A stretch of 64,000 nt of DNA from Sphingobium sp. YR768. GTDB lineage: Bacteria; Pseudomonadota; Alphaproteobacteria; Sphingomonadales; Sphingomonadaceae. Shown piece by piece: positions 1 to 8,710 of the stretch. Numbering within the stretch: position 1 is the stretch's first letter; every line of letters starts with the position of its first letter. Where the stretch lies: assembly GCF_900111125.1 (NCBI RefSeq), contig NZ_FOGE01000013.1, positions 62,001 through 126,000 on the forward strand. The letters run 5' to 3'. The notes below the pieces were generated by a model. That model ran no database searches. It had not been told where the DNA came from and saw only the letters and a list, made by a program, of their open reading frames with translations. A program made the position numbers and the translations under genes.

Positions 1-671
1 TGTCCAAGGGCAATTATGTCCTGCTGGAGCAGGAGGAGATCGAGGCGGTCAAGATCGAGAGCCGCAAGACGCTCGATCTTGTCCAGTTCGTGGAGGCTGA
101 CGCTATCGACGTACTCTATTATGAGAAACCCTATTTCGTGGTGCCCGCCGACGACCTGGCCGAGGAAGCCTATGGCGTGCTGCGCGACGCGCTGCGCCAG
201 ACGAAGAAGGTGGGGCTTGGCCAGCTCTCGGTTCGCGGCCGCGAACAGCTTGTGTCCTTGAAGCCCTGCGGAAGAGGTCTGGTGCTCGAAGTGCTGCGCT
301 ATGCCGATGAGGTGAACAAGGCGCAGAGCTATTTCAAGGGACTGCCGGCCGATACGGCGGATGAAGATATGCTCGATCTCGCCGTGAGCATCATCGACAA
401 GAAGACCGCGCCATTCAAGCCAGACGAGTTTCACGATCGCTATGTCGATGCGCTCCACCGTTTGATCGAGAAAAAGAAAAAGGCGAAAGGCAAGCGGATC
501 ATCGAGGATGTCGATGACGAACCGACAGGACGCAAGGGTGGCAATGTCATCGACCTGATGGCAGCGCTCAAAAAGTCCGCCGGCGGGGCAAAGAGCGCGC
601 CAGCGAAGAAAACGCCGGCCAAATCAAAAGCCACGGCAAAGAAGGCCGCGCCCAAGCGCAAGAGCGCATGA
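1..671 (+). CDS. ku: Ku protein, 5' end missing (NHEJ DNA-end binding)
   Basis: The reading frame is open from base 3, so the gene starts before the window. Visible residues run from the Ku core (EAVKIESRKTLDLVQFV, then DVLYYEKPYFVVPAD) through the helical arm to a lysine/alanine-rich tail over roughly the last 45 residues, rich in KK and PAKK repeats. Bacterial Ku forms a homodimeric ring that binds broken DNA ends and recruits LigD; basic tails of this kind are known to help DNA binding. The stop codon overlaps the start of ligD by four bases (ATGA), so the two are translationally coupled. The frame and the neighbour make the call firm. Confidence 0.93.
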   Translation, partial: SKGNYVLLEQEEIEAVKIESRKTLDLVQFVEADAIDVLYYEKPYFVVPADDLAEEAYGVLRDALRQTKKVGLGQLSVRGREQLVSLKPCGRGLVLEVLRYADEVNKAQSYFKGLPADTADEDMLDLAVSIIDKKTAPFKPDEFHDRYVDALHRLIEKKKKAKGKRIIEDVDDEPTGRKGGNVIDLMAALKKSAGGAKSAPAKKTPAKSKATAKKAAPKRKSA

Positions 672-3175
672 TGGCAACAAAGGACGCCCTCTCCACCTAT
701 AACGCCAGGCGCGACTTCGCCCGGACCCGGGAGCCGAAGGGCAAAGTCGCCAAGACCGGCGGCAACAGCTTCGTCGTACAGAAACATGCCGCGACCCGGC
801 TGCACTGGGACTTCCGACTGGAGATGGACGGGGTGCTCAAAAGCTGGGCCGTGACCAGGGGCCCCAGCATCGACCCCGCCGACAAGCGGCTGGCGGTGCG
901 GACCGAAGATCATCCGCTCGACTATGGGACATTCGAAGGCTCCATCCCCAAGGGCGAATATGGCGGCGGCACCGTGATGCTGTGGGATCACGGGACCTGG
1001 GAGCCAATCCTGGGCAAGAGCGCCGACGACATCAAAGACGGCCATCTGCATTTCATTCTCCACGGGCGACGAATGAAGGGCGAGTGGCTGCTGGTGCGGA
1101 TGAAGGGACGCCCCAAGGAGAAGCGCGAAAACTGGCTGCTGCGCAAGATCGACGATCAGGAGGCGGGATCAGGCGATGCACTGGTAGAGCGCGAGCTGAC
1201 GAGCGTGCTGACCGAGCGCTCCATGGCACAGATCGAAGCAGACAGGGGCGGCGAGCAATCGCTTGCGGGTGCTAAGGGCAAAGCCTTCGCCGCGAAGATG
1301 CAGGCGGCGCAGAAGCATAACGCAAAGGTTGCGCCAAAGCGAAAGACGCGCACCGCCGCCCTGCCCAGCTTCGTGAAGCCGCAGCTTGCGACGCTGGTCG
1401 ATGCCGTGCCGACCGGCAACGACTGGCTGCACGAGATCAAATATGACGGCTATCGCGCGCTGATCGCGGTGAGTGGGGAGAAGGTGCGGCTCTACACCCG
1501 AAACGGCCTAGACTGGACCGGTAAGTTCGCGTCGCTGGTTGCATCCATCTCCGCACTCGACTTGCCATCTTGCCTGATCGACGGCGAAGTGGTCGCACTG
1601 GACGGCAACGGCAATCCGGATTTCTCGACGCTACAGAATGCACTGAAGCGTGGGCATGGCCAGGAGGATGCCGATCATCCACTACATCTGTTCGCCTTCG
1701 ACCTCCTGTCGCTCGACGGCCAGGATCTGAAGAACCTGACGACGATCGAGCGCAAGGAGCGGCTGGAAGCGCTATTGGCTGACGCCGAATCCCCCATCCA
1801 TGTCTCCGATCATGTTCTGGGCCTGGGGGAGAGGCTGCACCGGTCGCTATGCGATGCGGGGCAGGAAGGCATCATCTCCAAACGGGCCGAAGCCCCCTAT
1901 CGCAGTGCGCGAACCAGCAATTGGGTGAAGGTCAAATGCACACGGCGACAGGAGTTCGTGATCATCGGCTGGTCGAAGAGCAAGGCGAAGGGGCGACCAT
2001 TCGCGTCCCTTCTGCTCGCCCAGCATGAAGGCAAGACACTGGTGTACAAGGGAAAGGTCGGTACCGGCTTCGACAGCGCGACGATGGACGACCTCGTCAG
2101 GGCGATGGATCCGCTCACCACCGACGAGACGGCAGTCGAGGTGCCCCGCGTCGAAGCGCGCGGCGCGAGCTGGATCAAGCCGAAGCTTGTCGCGGAAGTC
2201 GCCTTTGCGGAATTCACTGGCGACGGGCGCGTTCGCCATGGCAGTTTTCTGGGTTTGCGCGCCGATAAGCCCGCCAAGGCGGTGAGACCTGAGAATCCGA
2301 CGCCCGCTCCTCTCGCGAAGAGCAACGTCAAGATCAGCAGCCGCGAGCGGGTCATCTTTCCCGACAGCGGACAGACCAAGGGCGCACTGGCAGACTATTA
2401 TGCCCGCATCGCGCCACTGATGTTGCCCTTCGCGGCAAATAGGCCGATCAGTCTGGTGCGCTGCCCGCAAGGGCGCGCCAAGAAATGCTTCTTCCAGAAG
2501 CATGACAGCGGCGCCCTGGGCGATGCCGTGCGGCAGGTGCCGATCCGCGAGAAGGATGGCGGGTCGGAGGATTATATCTATGTCGGGGATGCCGACGGCC
2601 TTCTCGCTTGCGTCCAGATGGGGACGATCGAGTTTCATGGCTGGGCAAGCCGGGCGGACGGCGTCGAGAAACCCGACCGGATGATCTTCGATCTCGATCC
2701 CGATGAAGGGCTCGATTTCGACATCGTGAAGCAGGCGGCTGCTGACATACGCAATCATCTGACCGATATAGGCCTCGTCTCCTTCGCCATGCTTTCGGGC
2801 GGCAAGGGGGTGCATGTCGTCGCCCCGCTGACGCCAGGCCATGACTGGGACACGCATAAGGATTTCGCCTCCCGCTTCGCCCAGGCGCTGAGCGCAGCGG
2901 AGCCAGATCGTTTCACCGCCACGATGAGCAAGGCCAAGCGTAAAGACCGCATCTTCATCGACTGGCTGCGCAACCAGCGCGGCAGCACGGCAATCCTGCC
3001 CTACTCCGCCCGCGCACGCCCCGGTGCCCCGGTTGCCGTGCCAATCGACTGGAGCGAACTTGAGGGCTTGAAGGATGCCCATCCCTTTTCGATCGATGAT
3101 GGTGATGCGCTGCTGAAGCGGGCCGCACAGCTCAAGGGCTGGGGCTTCGCGGCTCAAAGTCTGCCGGAAATTTGA
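668..3175 (+). CDS. ligD: ATP-dependent DNA ligase D
   Basis: An 835-residue protein, the normal size for a three-domain LigD. The order is phosphoesterase (about residues 25-150; HWDFRLEMDGVLKSWAV and the GEYGGGTV stretch), ATP-dependent ligase (about 235-530; adenylation lysine near residue 258 in HEIKYDGYRAL), then primase/polymerase (about 555-820; FDLDPDEGLDF metal-site motif and SGGKGVHVV). LigD trims, fills and seals double-strand breaks held by Ku. This PE-LIG-POL order is that of Pseudomonas-type LigD. The start at 668 (ATGATG) overlaps the Ku stop; the second ATG at 671 is an alternative. Confidence 0.96.
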   Translation: MMATKDALSTYNARRDFARTREPKGKVAKTGGNSFVVQKHAATRLHWDFRLEMDGVLKSWAVTRGPSIDPADKRLAVRTEDHPLDYGTFEGSIPKGEYGGGTVMLWDHGTWEPILGKSADDIKDGHLHFILHGRRMKGEWLLVRMKGRPKEKRENWLLRKIDDQEAGSGDALVERELTSVLTERSMAQIEADRGGEQSLAGAKGKAFAAKMQAAQKHNAKVAPKRKTRTAALPSFVKPQLATLVDAVPTGNDWLHEIKYDGYRALIAVSGEKVRLYTRNGLDWTGKFASLVASISALDLPSCLIDGEVVALDGNGNPDFSTLQNALKRGHGQEDADHPLHLFAFDLLSLDGQDLKNLTTIERKERLEALLADAESPIHVSDHVLGLGERLHRSLCDAGQEGIISKRAEAPYRSARTSNWVKVKCTRRQEFVIIGWSKSKAKGRPFASLLLAQHEGKTLVYKGKVGTGFDSATMDDLVRAMDPLTTDETAVEVPRVEARGASWIKPKLVAEVAFAEFTGDGRVRHGSFLGLRADKPAKAVRPENPTPAPLAKSNVKISSRERVIFPDSGQTKGALADYYARIAPLMLPFAANRPISLVRCPQGRAKKCFFQKHDSGALGDAVRQVPIREKDGGSEDYIYVGDADGLLACVQMGTIEFHGWASRADGVEKPDRMIFDLDPDEGLDFDIVKQAAADIRNHLTDIGLVSFAMLSGGKGVHVVAPLTPGHDWDTHKDFASRFAQALSAAEPDRFTATMSKAKRKDRIFIDWLRNQRGSTAILPYSARARPGAPVAVPIDWSELEGLKDAHPFSIDDGDALLKRAAQLKGWGFAAQSLPEI

Positions 3176-3296
3176 TTAGATCGCCCCTGATGCGGCGGCC
3201 AGATCTTGGCGTCCGATCCCAACCCTGGTCCGTAAGCTTCGCGCGAACTTGATACGCGGCACTGTGGCACCGCACATCGATGATAACTGGTGCCAA

Positions 3297-3476
3297 TCAA
3301 GCAGACTTCGCGCCGGGCGATCCGCATTTGGCGAACTTGCCCTTGGCATCCTTGCAGCGCTTGGGAGCGGCTTTCTTCTCCGGGCATTTGGTAAACTTGC
3401 CCTTGGCGTCCTTGCAGGGGGCGGCGCTGGCGACAACGGGTAAGGCGGCGGCCAGAAACGACAACAGGATTTTCAT
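3297..3476 (-). CDS. Small secreted protein with two CKDAKGKF repeats
   Basis: A protein of about 59 residues starting MKILLSFLAAALPVVASA, a clear Sec signal peptide with likely cleavage after ASA. The mature part holds two near-identical units, CKDAKGKFTKC and CKDAKGKFAKC, separated by a lysine/proline linker. Each unit has paired cysteines, so disulfides or metal binding in the periplasm are possible, but no function is known to me. A start nine bases upstream (3485, MRPMKI) is possible. It is convergent with ligD and followed upstream by the DUF5818-like remnant. Real coding is supported by the signal peptide and the repeated unit. Confidence 0.6.
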   Translation of the reverse strand: MKILLSFLAAALPVVASAAPCKDAKGKFTKCPEKKAAPKRCKDAKGKFAKCGSPGAKSA

Positions 3477-3481
3477 CGGCC

Positions 3482-3667
3482 TCATGCCTTGAGACGGCTC
3501 TGAAATGAGTCGCCGGCACAGGATAGCCGCCTGTCCCAGGCAGGCTCAATGCATTTGACGTCCAGCATGTCGAATTCCGACCTCGTGCCAGAAACGCGGA
3601 CCCGGCGCCCCAGCAGATGATGATGGCGGCCGCTGATGTCGAGACGCCATTCCCCACCATCATCCAC
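3482..3667 (-). CDS. DUF5818-like small protein, possibly start-less remnant
   Basis: The frame reads VDDGGEWRLDISGRHHHLL, then GRRVRVSGTRSEFDMLDV and a C-terminal IEPAW, which I recognise as the DUF5818-type small domain common in sphingomonads. The similarity continues upstream in the same frame (SRHELTGILLGDGPYPVLR) as far as base 3736, directly after the TGA of the nuclease gene, yet no ATG, GTG or TTG lies in that upstream part; the first usable start is GTG at 3667, inside the domain. Either this is a remnant that lost its start or it uses an unusual codon such as CTG at 3712. Function unknown. The family assignment is from memory. Confidence 0.45.
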   Translation of the reverse strand: MDDGGEWRLDISGRHHHLLGRRVRVSGTRSEFDMLDVKCIEPAWDRRLSCAGDSFQSRLKA

Positions 3668-3736
3668 GCGCAGGACGGGATAAGGTCCGTCCCCGAGCAG
3701 GATGCCGGTCAGCTCATGCCGGGAGCTCTGGGCAGC

Positions 3737-4549
3737 TCACTTCGCCTTTGCGGCTTTGGCTTCGGTAGGTTCGAACACCCAATTGAGATAGGCTGCGATA
3801 CGGACGCCCGCATGCTTGAGCCTGTCGTCGATCTCGGCGCGATGTTGATAGGCATAGTCCCAGGAGAGGTTGGCATCGGTCGGATAGATCGTCTTGCGCA
3901 ACGCAATGCTTTCATGGAGCCAGACCAAAGGATCACGGTTACTCCACTCGACTGTCTGGGCAGGCGTGATCGAACGCGAGAGCCAGCCTGCCAGTTCGGA
4001 ATAGGAGAGTGATCGTTGCTCGATCATGCCTGAGTCCCACACCGAATGCAGATTGGTTGGACGGCCGAACCAGTTCACTTTTACGTCATTGCCACCACGG
4101 TCATTGCCGCCGCCTGCATGGAGCGGCTGATGCAGATCACCAATTATGTGGACGATGAAGCGGAGGGCGAGGCGTTTGTCGTCGGGCGACGCCTTTGGAT
4201 CGCGCAGCGCGGCCGTAAACCGCGTGAGGGCCGTCATCGCATCGCCTTCTGCGGGCGCGTCTGAACCCTTATAGTCATCCCCTTCGCGGACAGTTACATA
4301 ATGCCAGGGGCTTGCAGTCTTCTGCCAGAAATCGGTCGGATCGGATTTCATGTCGTCAGGCCAGGTCGCAGCTTCAGCCAGATCTTCTGTCCCCAACAGG
4401 ATCTTCACATTCGCGCGGGCAACACCGCTGAGGTTTTCATAGGCGATGGCGCCGGTGACCCGGTGGCCTACAGGCCCCCAGGCATGGGCGGGTGAGGTGA
4501 CAGCCCCGAAGCTGAGGGCGATGGCGAGAAAGATACCTGTATTCCGCAT
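3737..4549 (-). CDS. S1/P1-type nuclease, secreted
   Basis: The start at 4549 gives MRNTGIFLAIALSFGAV and a signal peptide ending SPAHA, so the mature protein begins WGPVGHRV, as S1/P1 nucleases require: the N-terminal Trp is itself a zinc ligand. The other ligands of the trinuclear zinc site are visible: His in GHRV, Asp in TWPDD, His in SPWHY, His/Asp/His in FIVHIIGDLHQPLH, and His/Asp in LHSVWDSG. About 270 residues, standard length. It degrades single-stranded DNA or RNA outside the cytoplasm. The longer frame to 4684 is unlikely because it would place the signal peptide 45 residues in and run into intron sequence. A GGGGAG site precedes the ATG. Confidence 0.9.
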   Translation of the reverse strand: MRNTGIFLAIALSFGAVTSPAHAWGPVGHRVTGAIAYENLSGVARANVKILLGTEDLAEAATWPDDMKSDPTDFWQKTASPWHYVTVREGDDYKGSDAPAEGDAMTALTRFTAALRDPKASPDDKRLALRFIVHIIGDLHQPLHAGGGNDRGGNDVKVNWFGRPTNLHSVWDSGMIEQRSLSYSELAGWLSRSITPAQTVEWSNRDPLVWLHESIALRKTIYPTDANLSWDYAYQHRAEIDDRLKHAGVRIAAYLNWVFEPTEAKAAKAK

Positions 4550-4696
4550 GGCTCCCCATGGCCCGATTGCTCGCGCAAAGAAAGCGGGCATCGCAATTTG
4601 GGCTTTGGATAGTCCGGTAGAGTCAGGAAGTGGCGCGGTGTCGTGCGGCGCGCCTGTGGGGCTTGCCAGACGGTCCGTTTCCACTCCCTGCTCATC

Positions 4697-4729
4697 GAAC
4701 CGGACGTGCAGATCTCCCGCATCCGGCTC
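4697..4729 (-). other. Group II intron domain V hairpin
   Basis: On the minus strand the 33 bases begin GAGCCGGATGCGG and end GCACGTCCGGTTC, matching the shape of domain V: a lower stem GAGCCG/CGGTTC carrying the catalytic AGC triad at positions 2-4, a two-base bulge region and a capped upper stem. It lies just after the maturase end, the normal position. Confidence 0.75.
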
Positions 4730-4749
4730 TCGGACAAGACATCACGCCT

Positions 4750-5213
4750 TCACCCACGGCGGGCCGCGGCCAAGTCCGCCAGACGCACAAGGCCGAAGCG
4801 CTCGTAGAGCCGGGGGTGTGATAGGCTCCCTCTCGCCGTCGTCTGGTTTTGTATTTGGCGCGCAGCCACTGACGCAACCGCACCGCTGTGTAGCTGTCGA
4901 CGGCCCGATATGCTCTGCTCGTAGTGCCCACCGAAAAGTAGTTGGCCCATTCGCGCAGCACCCGGTTCATCTTGGCCACCAGATATGTGGTATCCTGCCA
5001 TGTATGCGCTCGGTCCGTAAGCTCGTGGATCGTTGCGACCACGCGCTGGATGCTTTTCTTTGATGGCCGGTGGCCCATGTAGGCTTTGCCGGTTTTCGCG
5101 GAGTACATCGTACCGAACGTGTATCCCAGAAAATCGAACGTTTCGTCCGGCACCTTGCAGATGCGTGTCTTCTCCTCATTCACCGTCAGCTTCAGCTTCT
5201 CCATGAGCCGTCA
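4750..5213 (-). pseudogene. Group II intron reverse transcriptase/maturase, C-terminal fragment
   Basis: The longest open frame starts [16 protein letters not shown], followed by [18 protein letters not shown] and the maturase (domain X) signature [17 protein letters not shown] and [11 protein letters not shown]. These are the last part of the palm/thumb and domain X of a group II intron-encoded protein. The usual C-terminus ([11 protein letters not shown]...PWVKA) is present only in other frames: [14 protein letters not shown] is in one, PWVKA in another. So there are frameshifts near 4830 and 4770 as well as the 5' truncation. The gene is dead. Confidence 0.8.
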
Positions 5214-5685
5214 CGACATTAATCAAGCCGCCCGGCTCGAGCCGCCCATAGAGCAGCGACGCCGGACCTTTCAGGACCTCGACCCGCTCGGTTGAAGCAT
5301 TGAGCGCCCGCACCTGCACGCTAATATAGCCATCGCGCAGGATGGAGCCGAGGCCGGTTTCAAAGCCGCGGATCATGAAATTGTCGCCAGTATTGCCAAA
5401 ACTATTGGCCTCGGTGATGCCGCTCACATTGCGCAGCGCATCGGTCAGCGTATCGACCGACTGTTCCTGCAATACCTGACTGGAGACGGCCGTCACCGAC
5501 CGCGGCACTTTAAGCAATGGCACGTCCATCTTCATGCCGGTGATCGCCGACGTTACGCCATAGCCGCTTTCGGTCTGGCCATTGACGATGATCGTGTCCG
5601 TCTCGTCGTCTGCCATTGAGACCGTTGGTAACAATGAGCAGGCTGCTGCGGATGCAAGAACAAAAGATGACGTATTTTTAAGCAT
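5214..5685 (-). pseudogene. TonB-dependent (siderophore-type) receptor, N-terminal fragment
   Basis: The frame starts MLKNTSSFVLASAAACSLL, a signal peptide ending VSMA, and continues with the plug domain: VPRSVTAVSSQVLQEQ, ALRNVSGITEAN, DNFMIRGF, RVEVLKGPASLLYGRLEPGG and LINVVT. After this conserved plug motif the sequence changes without warning into intron maturase DNA and stops at 5176. About 157 of an expected 700 or so residues remain, with no barrel. The intact signal peptide and plug suggest the gene was functional before the rearrangement. It may still be transcribed, giving a secreted plug fragment. Confidence 0.85.
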
Positions 5686-5791
5686 ATGCCCCGACCCACC
5701 CTCTGATTTGTTGCGACGCAGCTAGCTAGTTCGCATATGCAATTAATATCATTTGTCGGATGACAGTTCAGTCCCAAAACCCCATCATATT

Positions 5792-5807
5792 ATACCTGTT
5801 TTGGTAT
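5792..5807. promoter_or_regulatory. Inverted repeat ATACC-N6-GGTAT, possible operator
   Basis: ATACC at 5792-5796 and GGTAT at 5803-5807 form a perfect five-base inverted repeat with a six-base spacer. It is in the 280-330-bp divergent region between the receptor fragment and the first GMC oxidoreductase gene, about 210 bp before the latter. Size and spacing suit a dimeric regulator, but no partner can be named. Confidence 0.3.
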
Positions 5808-6016
5808 GAACGCATATCCCGATAGTCTTGGACGCTCGACCCTTCCGCCAATTACAGAATGACCATTCTCGGGGTTTTTCCTCTCAGAATGCATAAAATG
5901 AACAGACCGCGCAATGACAGCGAGGGCGGAGAGTTGATGCAAAAGGGTATGGACATCCTGTCTGGATGGCCTTCATCTTGCCTCATGATCATGTCCCCCG
6001 CCGCATAAGCGACAGG

Positions 6017-7762
6017 ATGGGGAGTGATCGATTGACCAAATTTATCCAATCGCCTGATGCATCGGCGTCACATATTGCTCAAGCCGAGGCAGCACTGCTG
6101 CATGGTACGATTGAACGGCGCGATTTCATGCGCCTTGCCCTATCAGCTGGCCTGAGCATCGCTACCGCTGCCGGGATGGCGGGCTTTGCCCAGCGGGCGC
6201 GGGCCAATCAGTTGCAGCTAGGCGCCAATCTACGCAAAAGCTACGACTATATCGTCTGTGGATCGGGATCGTCCGGCGCAGTCGTGGCACGGCGCCTGGC
6301 GGAAAATCCCGCCGTCAATGTGCTGTTGCTTGAAGCTGGCGGCAGCGATGAGGTGCCCAGCGTCGAAAAGCCCGGGCAGTGGTTCACCAATTTAGGCGGC
6401 GAGCGCGACTGGGCCTTTGCTGCCGAACCCAATCCGCACATCAATAATCGTCGCATGCCGCTCTCCATGGGCAAGGTGCTGGGCGGAGGATCGTCGATTA
6501 ACGTCATGATCTGGGCACGGGGGCACAGAAATGACTGGGACTATTTCGCCTCAGAGGCAGGCGACGATCGATGGAATTACGAGAATGTGCTGAAAATCTA
6601 TCGCAGGATCGAAGACTGGCAAGGCGAACCAGACGCGCTGCGTCGTGGCAAAGGCGGCATCGTGCATGTCCAGGCGCCCGACAATCCGTTACCGATCGCG
6701 CCGGCGATGCTGGAATCCTGCAAAGGGGTCGGCATTCCCATCTTCAGCGACATGAACGGTGCGATGATGGAGGGGTCGGGCGGCGCTGCCATTCCTAATG
6801 TCCGCATCAAGGAAGGGCAGCGTCTATCGGTATTCCACACATATGTCCGGCCAATATTGGATCGCCCCAACATCACCGTCCTGACGCAGGCGATGGTGCA
6901 GAAGATACGCTTCAAGGGTAAGCGCGCAACCGGTGTCGATATCCTACTCGCTGGAAAGCCGCTCTCGATCGGCGCGGCGCGGGAAGTCATATTGTCGACG
7001 GGCGCGATCAACACGCCCAAGATATTGATGCAGTCCGGCATCGGCGATGCCGCCCAACTCAAGCGCCACGGCATATCGGTGGTGCATCATCTGCCTGGCG
7101 TGGGCAAAAATTATCAGGATCATTTCATGATCGCGGGGTGCGTTTGGGAGTATAAGGAACCGCTCGCCTTTCGCAATAATGCGGCGGAGGCGACCTTCTT
7201 CTGGAAAAGCGATGCGCGGCTGGACACGCCCGACCTTCAGCCCTTTCAGATCGAACTACCCTATACCAGCCAGGAAACCGGCAAGCAGTTCGCGCCGCCG
7301 CCCAGCTGCTGGTCTTTGGCCCCCGCCGTTGTGCGGCCGCAAAGTCGTGGTGAAGTGAAGATCACCGGGGCCGACCCGAACGCACCGGTTCAGATCTTTG
7401 CCAACACCATGGCCGAAGAAGCCGATCGCAAAGCCATCCTTCGCTGCATCGAACTATGCCGGGAGATCGGCAATTCTGGGCCACTGGCCGCCTATAACAA
7501 GCGTGAAGTGATGCCAGGACCAATGAAGGGCGCCCTGCTCGACAATTTCTGCCGCGATGCCGCCGTCACCTACTGGCACGAAAGCTGTACCGCAAAGATG
7601 GGGCGTGACGAGATGGCGGTCGTAGATGGCCAGTTGCGGGTCCACGGCATTGAGGGCCTGCGCATCGCCGACGCTTCCATCATGCCGCGCGTCACAACGG
7701 GCAATACGATGGCCGGCTGCGTCATCATCGGGGAACAGGCAGGCACCCTTCTGGCGGCCTGA
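6017..7762 (+). CDS. GMC-family FAD oxidoreductase, Tat-exported
   Basis: A glucose-methanol-choline oxidoreductase of about 580 residues. A twin-arginine signal (ERRDFMRLALSAGLS) is at about residues 38-60, so it acts in the periplasm. The FAD-binding Rossmann motif follows (DYIVCGSGSSGAVVARRL), then GKVLGGGSSINVM, the GMC signature GAINTPKILMQSGIG, and the C-terminal active-site region YWHESCTAKMG (catalytic His) with PRVTTGNTMAG. It oxidises an alcohol to an aldehyde, probably passing electrons to a membrane acceptor. The start at 6017 (MGSDRLTK) is preferred; a start at 5966 is also open. Next gene 32 bp downstream. Substrate unknown. Confidence 0.88.
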   Translation: MGSDRLTKFIQSPDASASHIAQAEAALLHGTIERRDFMRLALSAGLSIATAAGMAGFAQRARANQLQLGANLRKSYDYIVCGSGSSGAVVARRLAENPAVNVLLLEAGGSDEVPSVEKPGQWFTNLGGERDWAFAAEPNPHINNRRMPLSMGKVLGGGSSINVMIWARGHRNDWDYFASEAGDDRWNYENVLKIYRRIEDWQGEPDALRRGKGGIVHVQAPDNPLPIAPAMLESCKGVGIPIFSDMNGAMMEGSGGAAIPNVRIKEGQRLSVFHTYVRPILDRPNITVLTQAMVQKIRFKGKRATGVDILLAGKPLSIGAAREVILSTGAINTPKILMQSGIGDAAQLKRHGISVVHHLPGVGKNYQDHFMIAGCVWEYKEPLAFRNNAAEATFFWKSDARLDTPDLQPFQIELPYTSQETGKQFAPPPSCWSLAPAVVRPQSRGEVKITGADPNAPVQIFANTMAEEADRKAILRCIELCREIGNSGPLAAYNKREVMPGPMKGALLDNFCRDAAVTYWHESCTAKMGRDEMAVVDGQLRVHGIEGLRIADASIMPRVTTGNTMAGCVIIGEQAGTLLAA

Positions 7763-7794
7763 GGGATCACAACATAATCTTTATGGGAGTTTTT

Positions 7795-8700
7795 ATGGTT
7801 GGAATGCCAATGATGTCGCGCGTCTTGCGCCTGGCTGCCGCGCTGGCCGGTCTTGCCGGAATTTCGGGTACGGCTCATGCAGTCGATGTCGATCCGGGCG
7901 ATTATACCGCGCTGCCTGAGGGCACCAATCTGGCTCTGCTCTACGGCATCTATACTGACCGCGACCAGTTGCAGGTGCCAGATGTCGGGACATTGAAGGA
8001 CGGGACCAGGCTTCGATCCGCAATCGGCCTCGCCCGGTTTGTGCATTTCATGAAGATCGGCCCGTTCATCGTCGATCCGCAGGTCATCGTGCCATTCGGA
8101 TCCATTTATGATGGCAAGGTCAATGGGCAGCGCCTGAACAAATCCAGCGGCATTGGCGATATAACGCCCTTTGCGACCGTGTGGCTGGTGAACAAGCCCG
8201 ACCCTGACCATGCGACCTATCTGGGCGTATCGCCGATCCTGACTTTCCCCACCGGAACCTACAACCACAAAAAAGCGGTAAATCTGGGCGGGAACCGGAT
8301 GACTTATGACCTTCAGGTCGGCCTGATCAAAGGATTGGGCAAGGGCATTACCCTCGATCTGACGGGGGATGTGATCTGGTATGGCGACAATGACAAATAT
8401 GGCGCGGCCAAACAGACCCTGTCGCAAGACAAGAGCGCATCGGTGCAGCTGTGGGGCCGATATGCGTTGAACCCCAAGACATCGCTATCCTTGGGCTATG
8501 CAGGCTACTGGGGCGGCAAGCAGCAGGTCGACGGCCTCTACAATGGCACTAAGACCGAAAATCAGCAGATCCGCGCCGCTGTGCAGACCATGGTCTCGAA
8601 AAGCGTACAGCTTGAGGCCATTGCGGGCCGGATGGTGCATGTCGAAGGGGGCTTTCGCGAAGCGGGTCGCGTACAGCTACGCGTCCTTAAAATCTTCTGA
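7795..8700 (+). CDS. MetA-pathway-of-phenol-degradation type outer-membrane transporter
   Basis: About 301 residues with a signal peptide (hydrophobic LRLAAALAGLAGISG, cleavage after AHA). The mature part has alternating aromatic/glycine beta-strand character and ends in a phenylalanine (LRVLKIF), typical of outer-membrane barrels. ALPEGTNLALLYGIY, GDITPFATVWL and the FPTGTY motif match the phenol MetA-degradation family, whose members are thought to pass aromatic or hydrophobic substrates. The start at 7795 follows GGGAG at a five-base spacing; ATG at 7783 is less likely. It lies between the oxidoreductase and a convergent regulator, suggesting substrate uptake. Confidence 0.85.
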   Translation: MVGMPMMSRVLRLAAALAGLAGISGTAHAVDVDPGDYTALPEGTNLALLYGIYTDRDQLQVPDVGTLKDGTRLRSAIGLARFVHFMKIGPFIVDPQVIVPFGSIYDGKVNGQRLNKSSGIGDITPFATVWLVNKPDPDHATYLGVSPILTFPTGTYNHKKAVNLGGNRMTYDLQVGLIKGLGKGITLDLTGDVIWYGDNDKYGAAKQTLSQDKSASVQLWGRYALNPKTSLSLGYAGYWGGKQQVDGLYNGTKTENQQIRAAVQTMVSKSVQLEAIAGRMVHVEGGFREAGRVQLRVLKIF

Positions 8701-8710
8701 CACACCGGCA

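Larger units (their letters stand above)
4615..5213 (-). mobile_element. Group II intron remnant (3' part: maturase end plus domains V and VI)
   Basis: Reading on the minus strand, the segment begins inside the intron-encoded protein, passes its C-terminus, and ends with the RNA core: a domain V hairpin at 4697-4729 and a domain VI-like stem (GGAGTGG pairing with CCACTTCC) down to about 4615. The 5' portion of the intron, including domains I-III and most of the reverse transcriptase, is missing. The 5' break at about 5213 joins directly to a truncated TonB receptor gene. The exact 3' splice boundary near 4610-4620 is estimated. With domain I lost it cannot self-splice. Confidence 0.75.

Noticed and set aside
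1847..3157. Minus-strand ORF of 436 residues opposite ligD
   Set aside because: A long shadow frame typical of high-GC DNA; LigD domains account for the plus strand.
3154..3663. Minus-strand ORF of 169 residues overlapping the small repeat protein
   Set aside because: It is in another frame than the signal-peptide protein and the DUF5818-like domain, which explain the same bases better.
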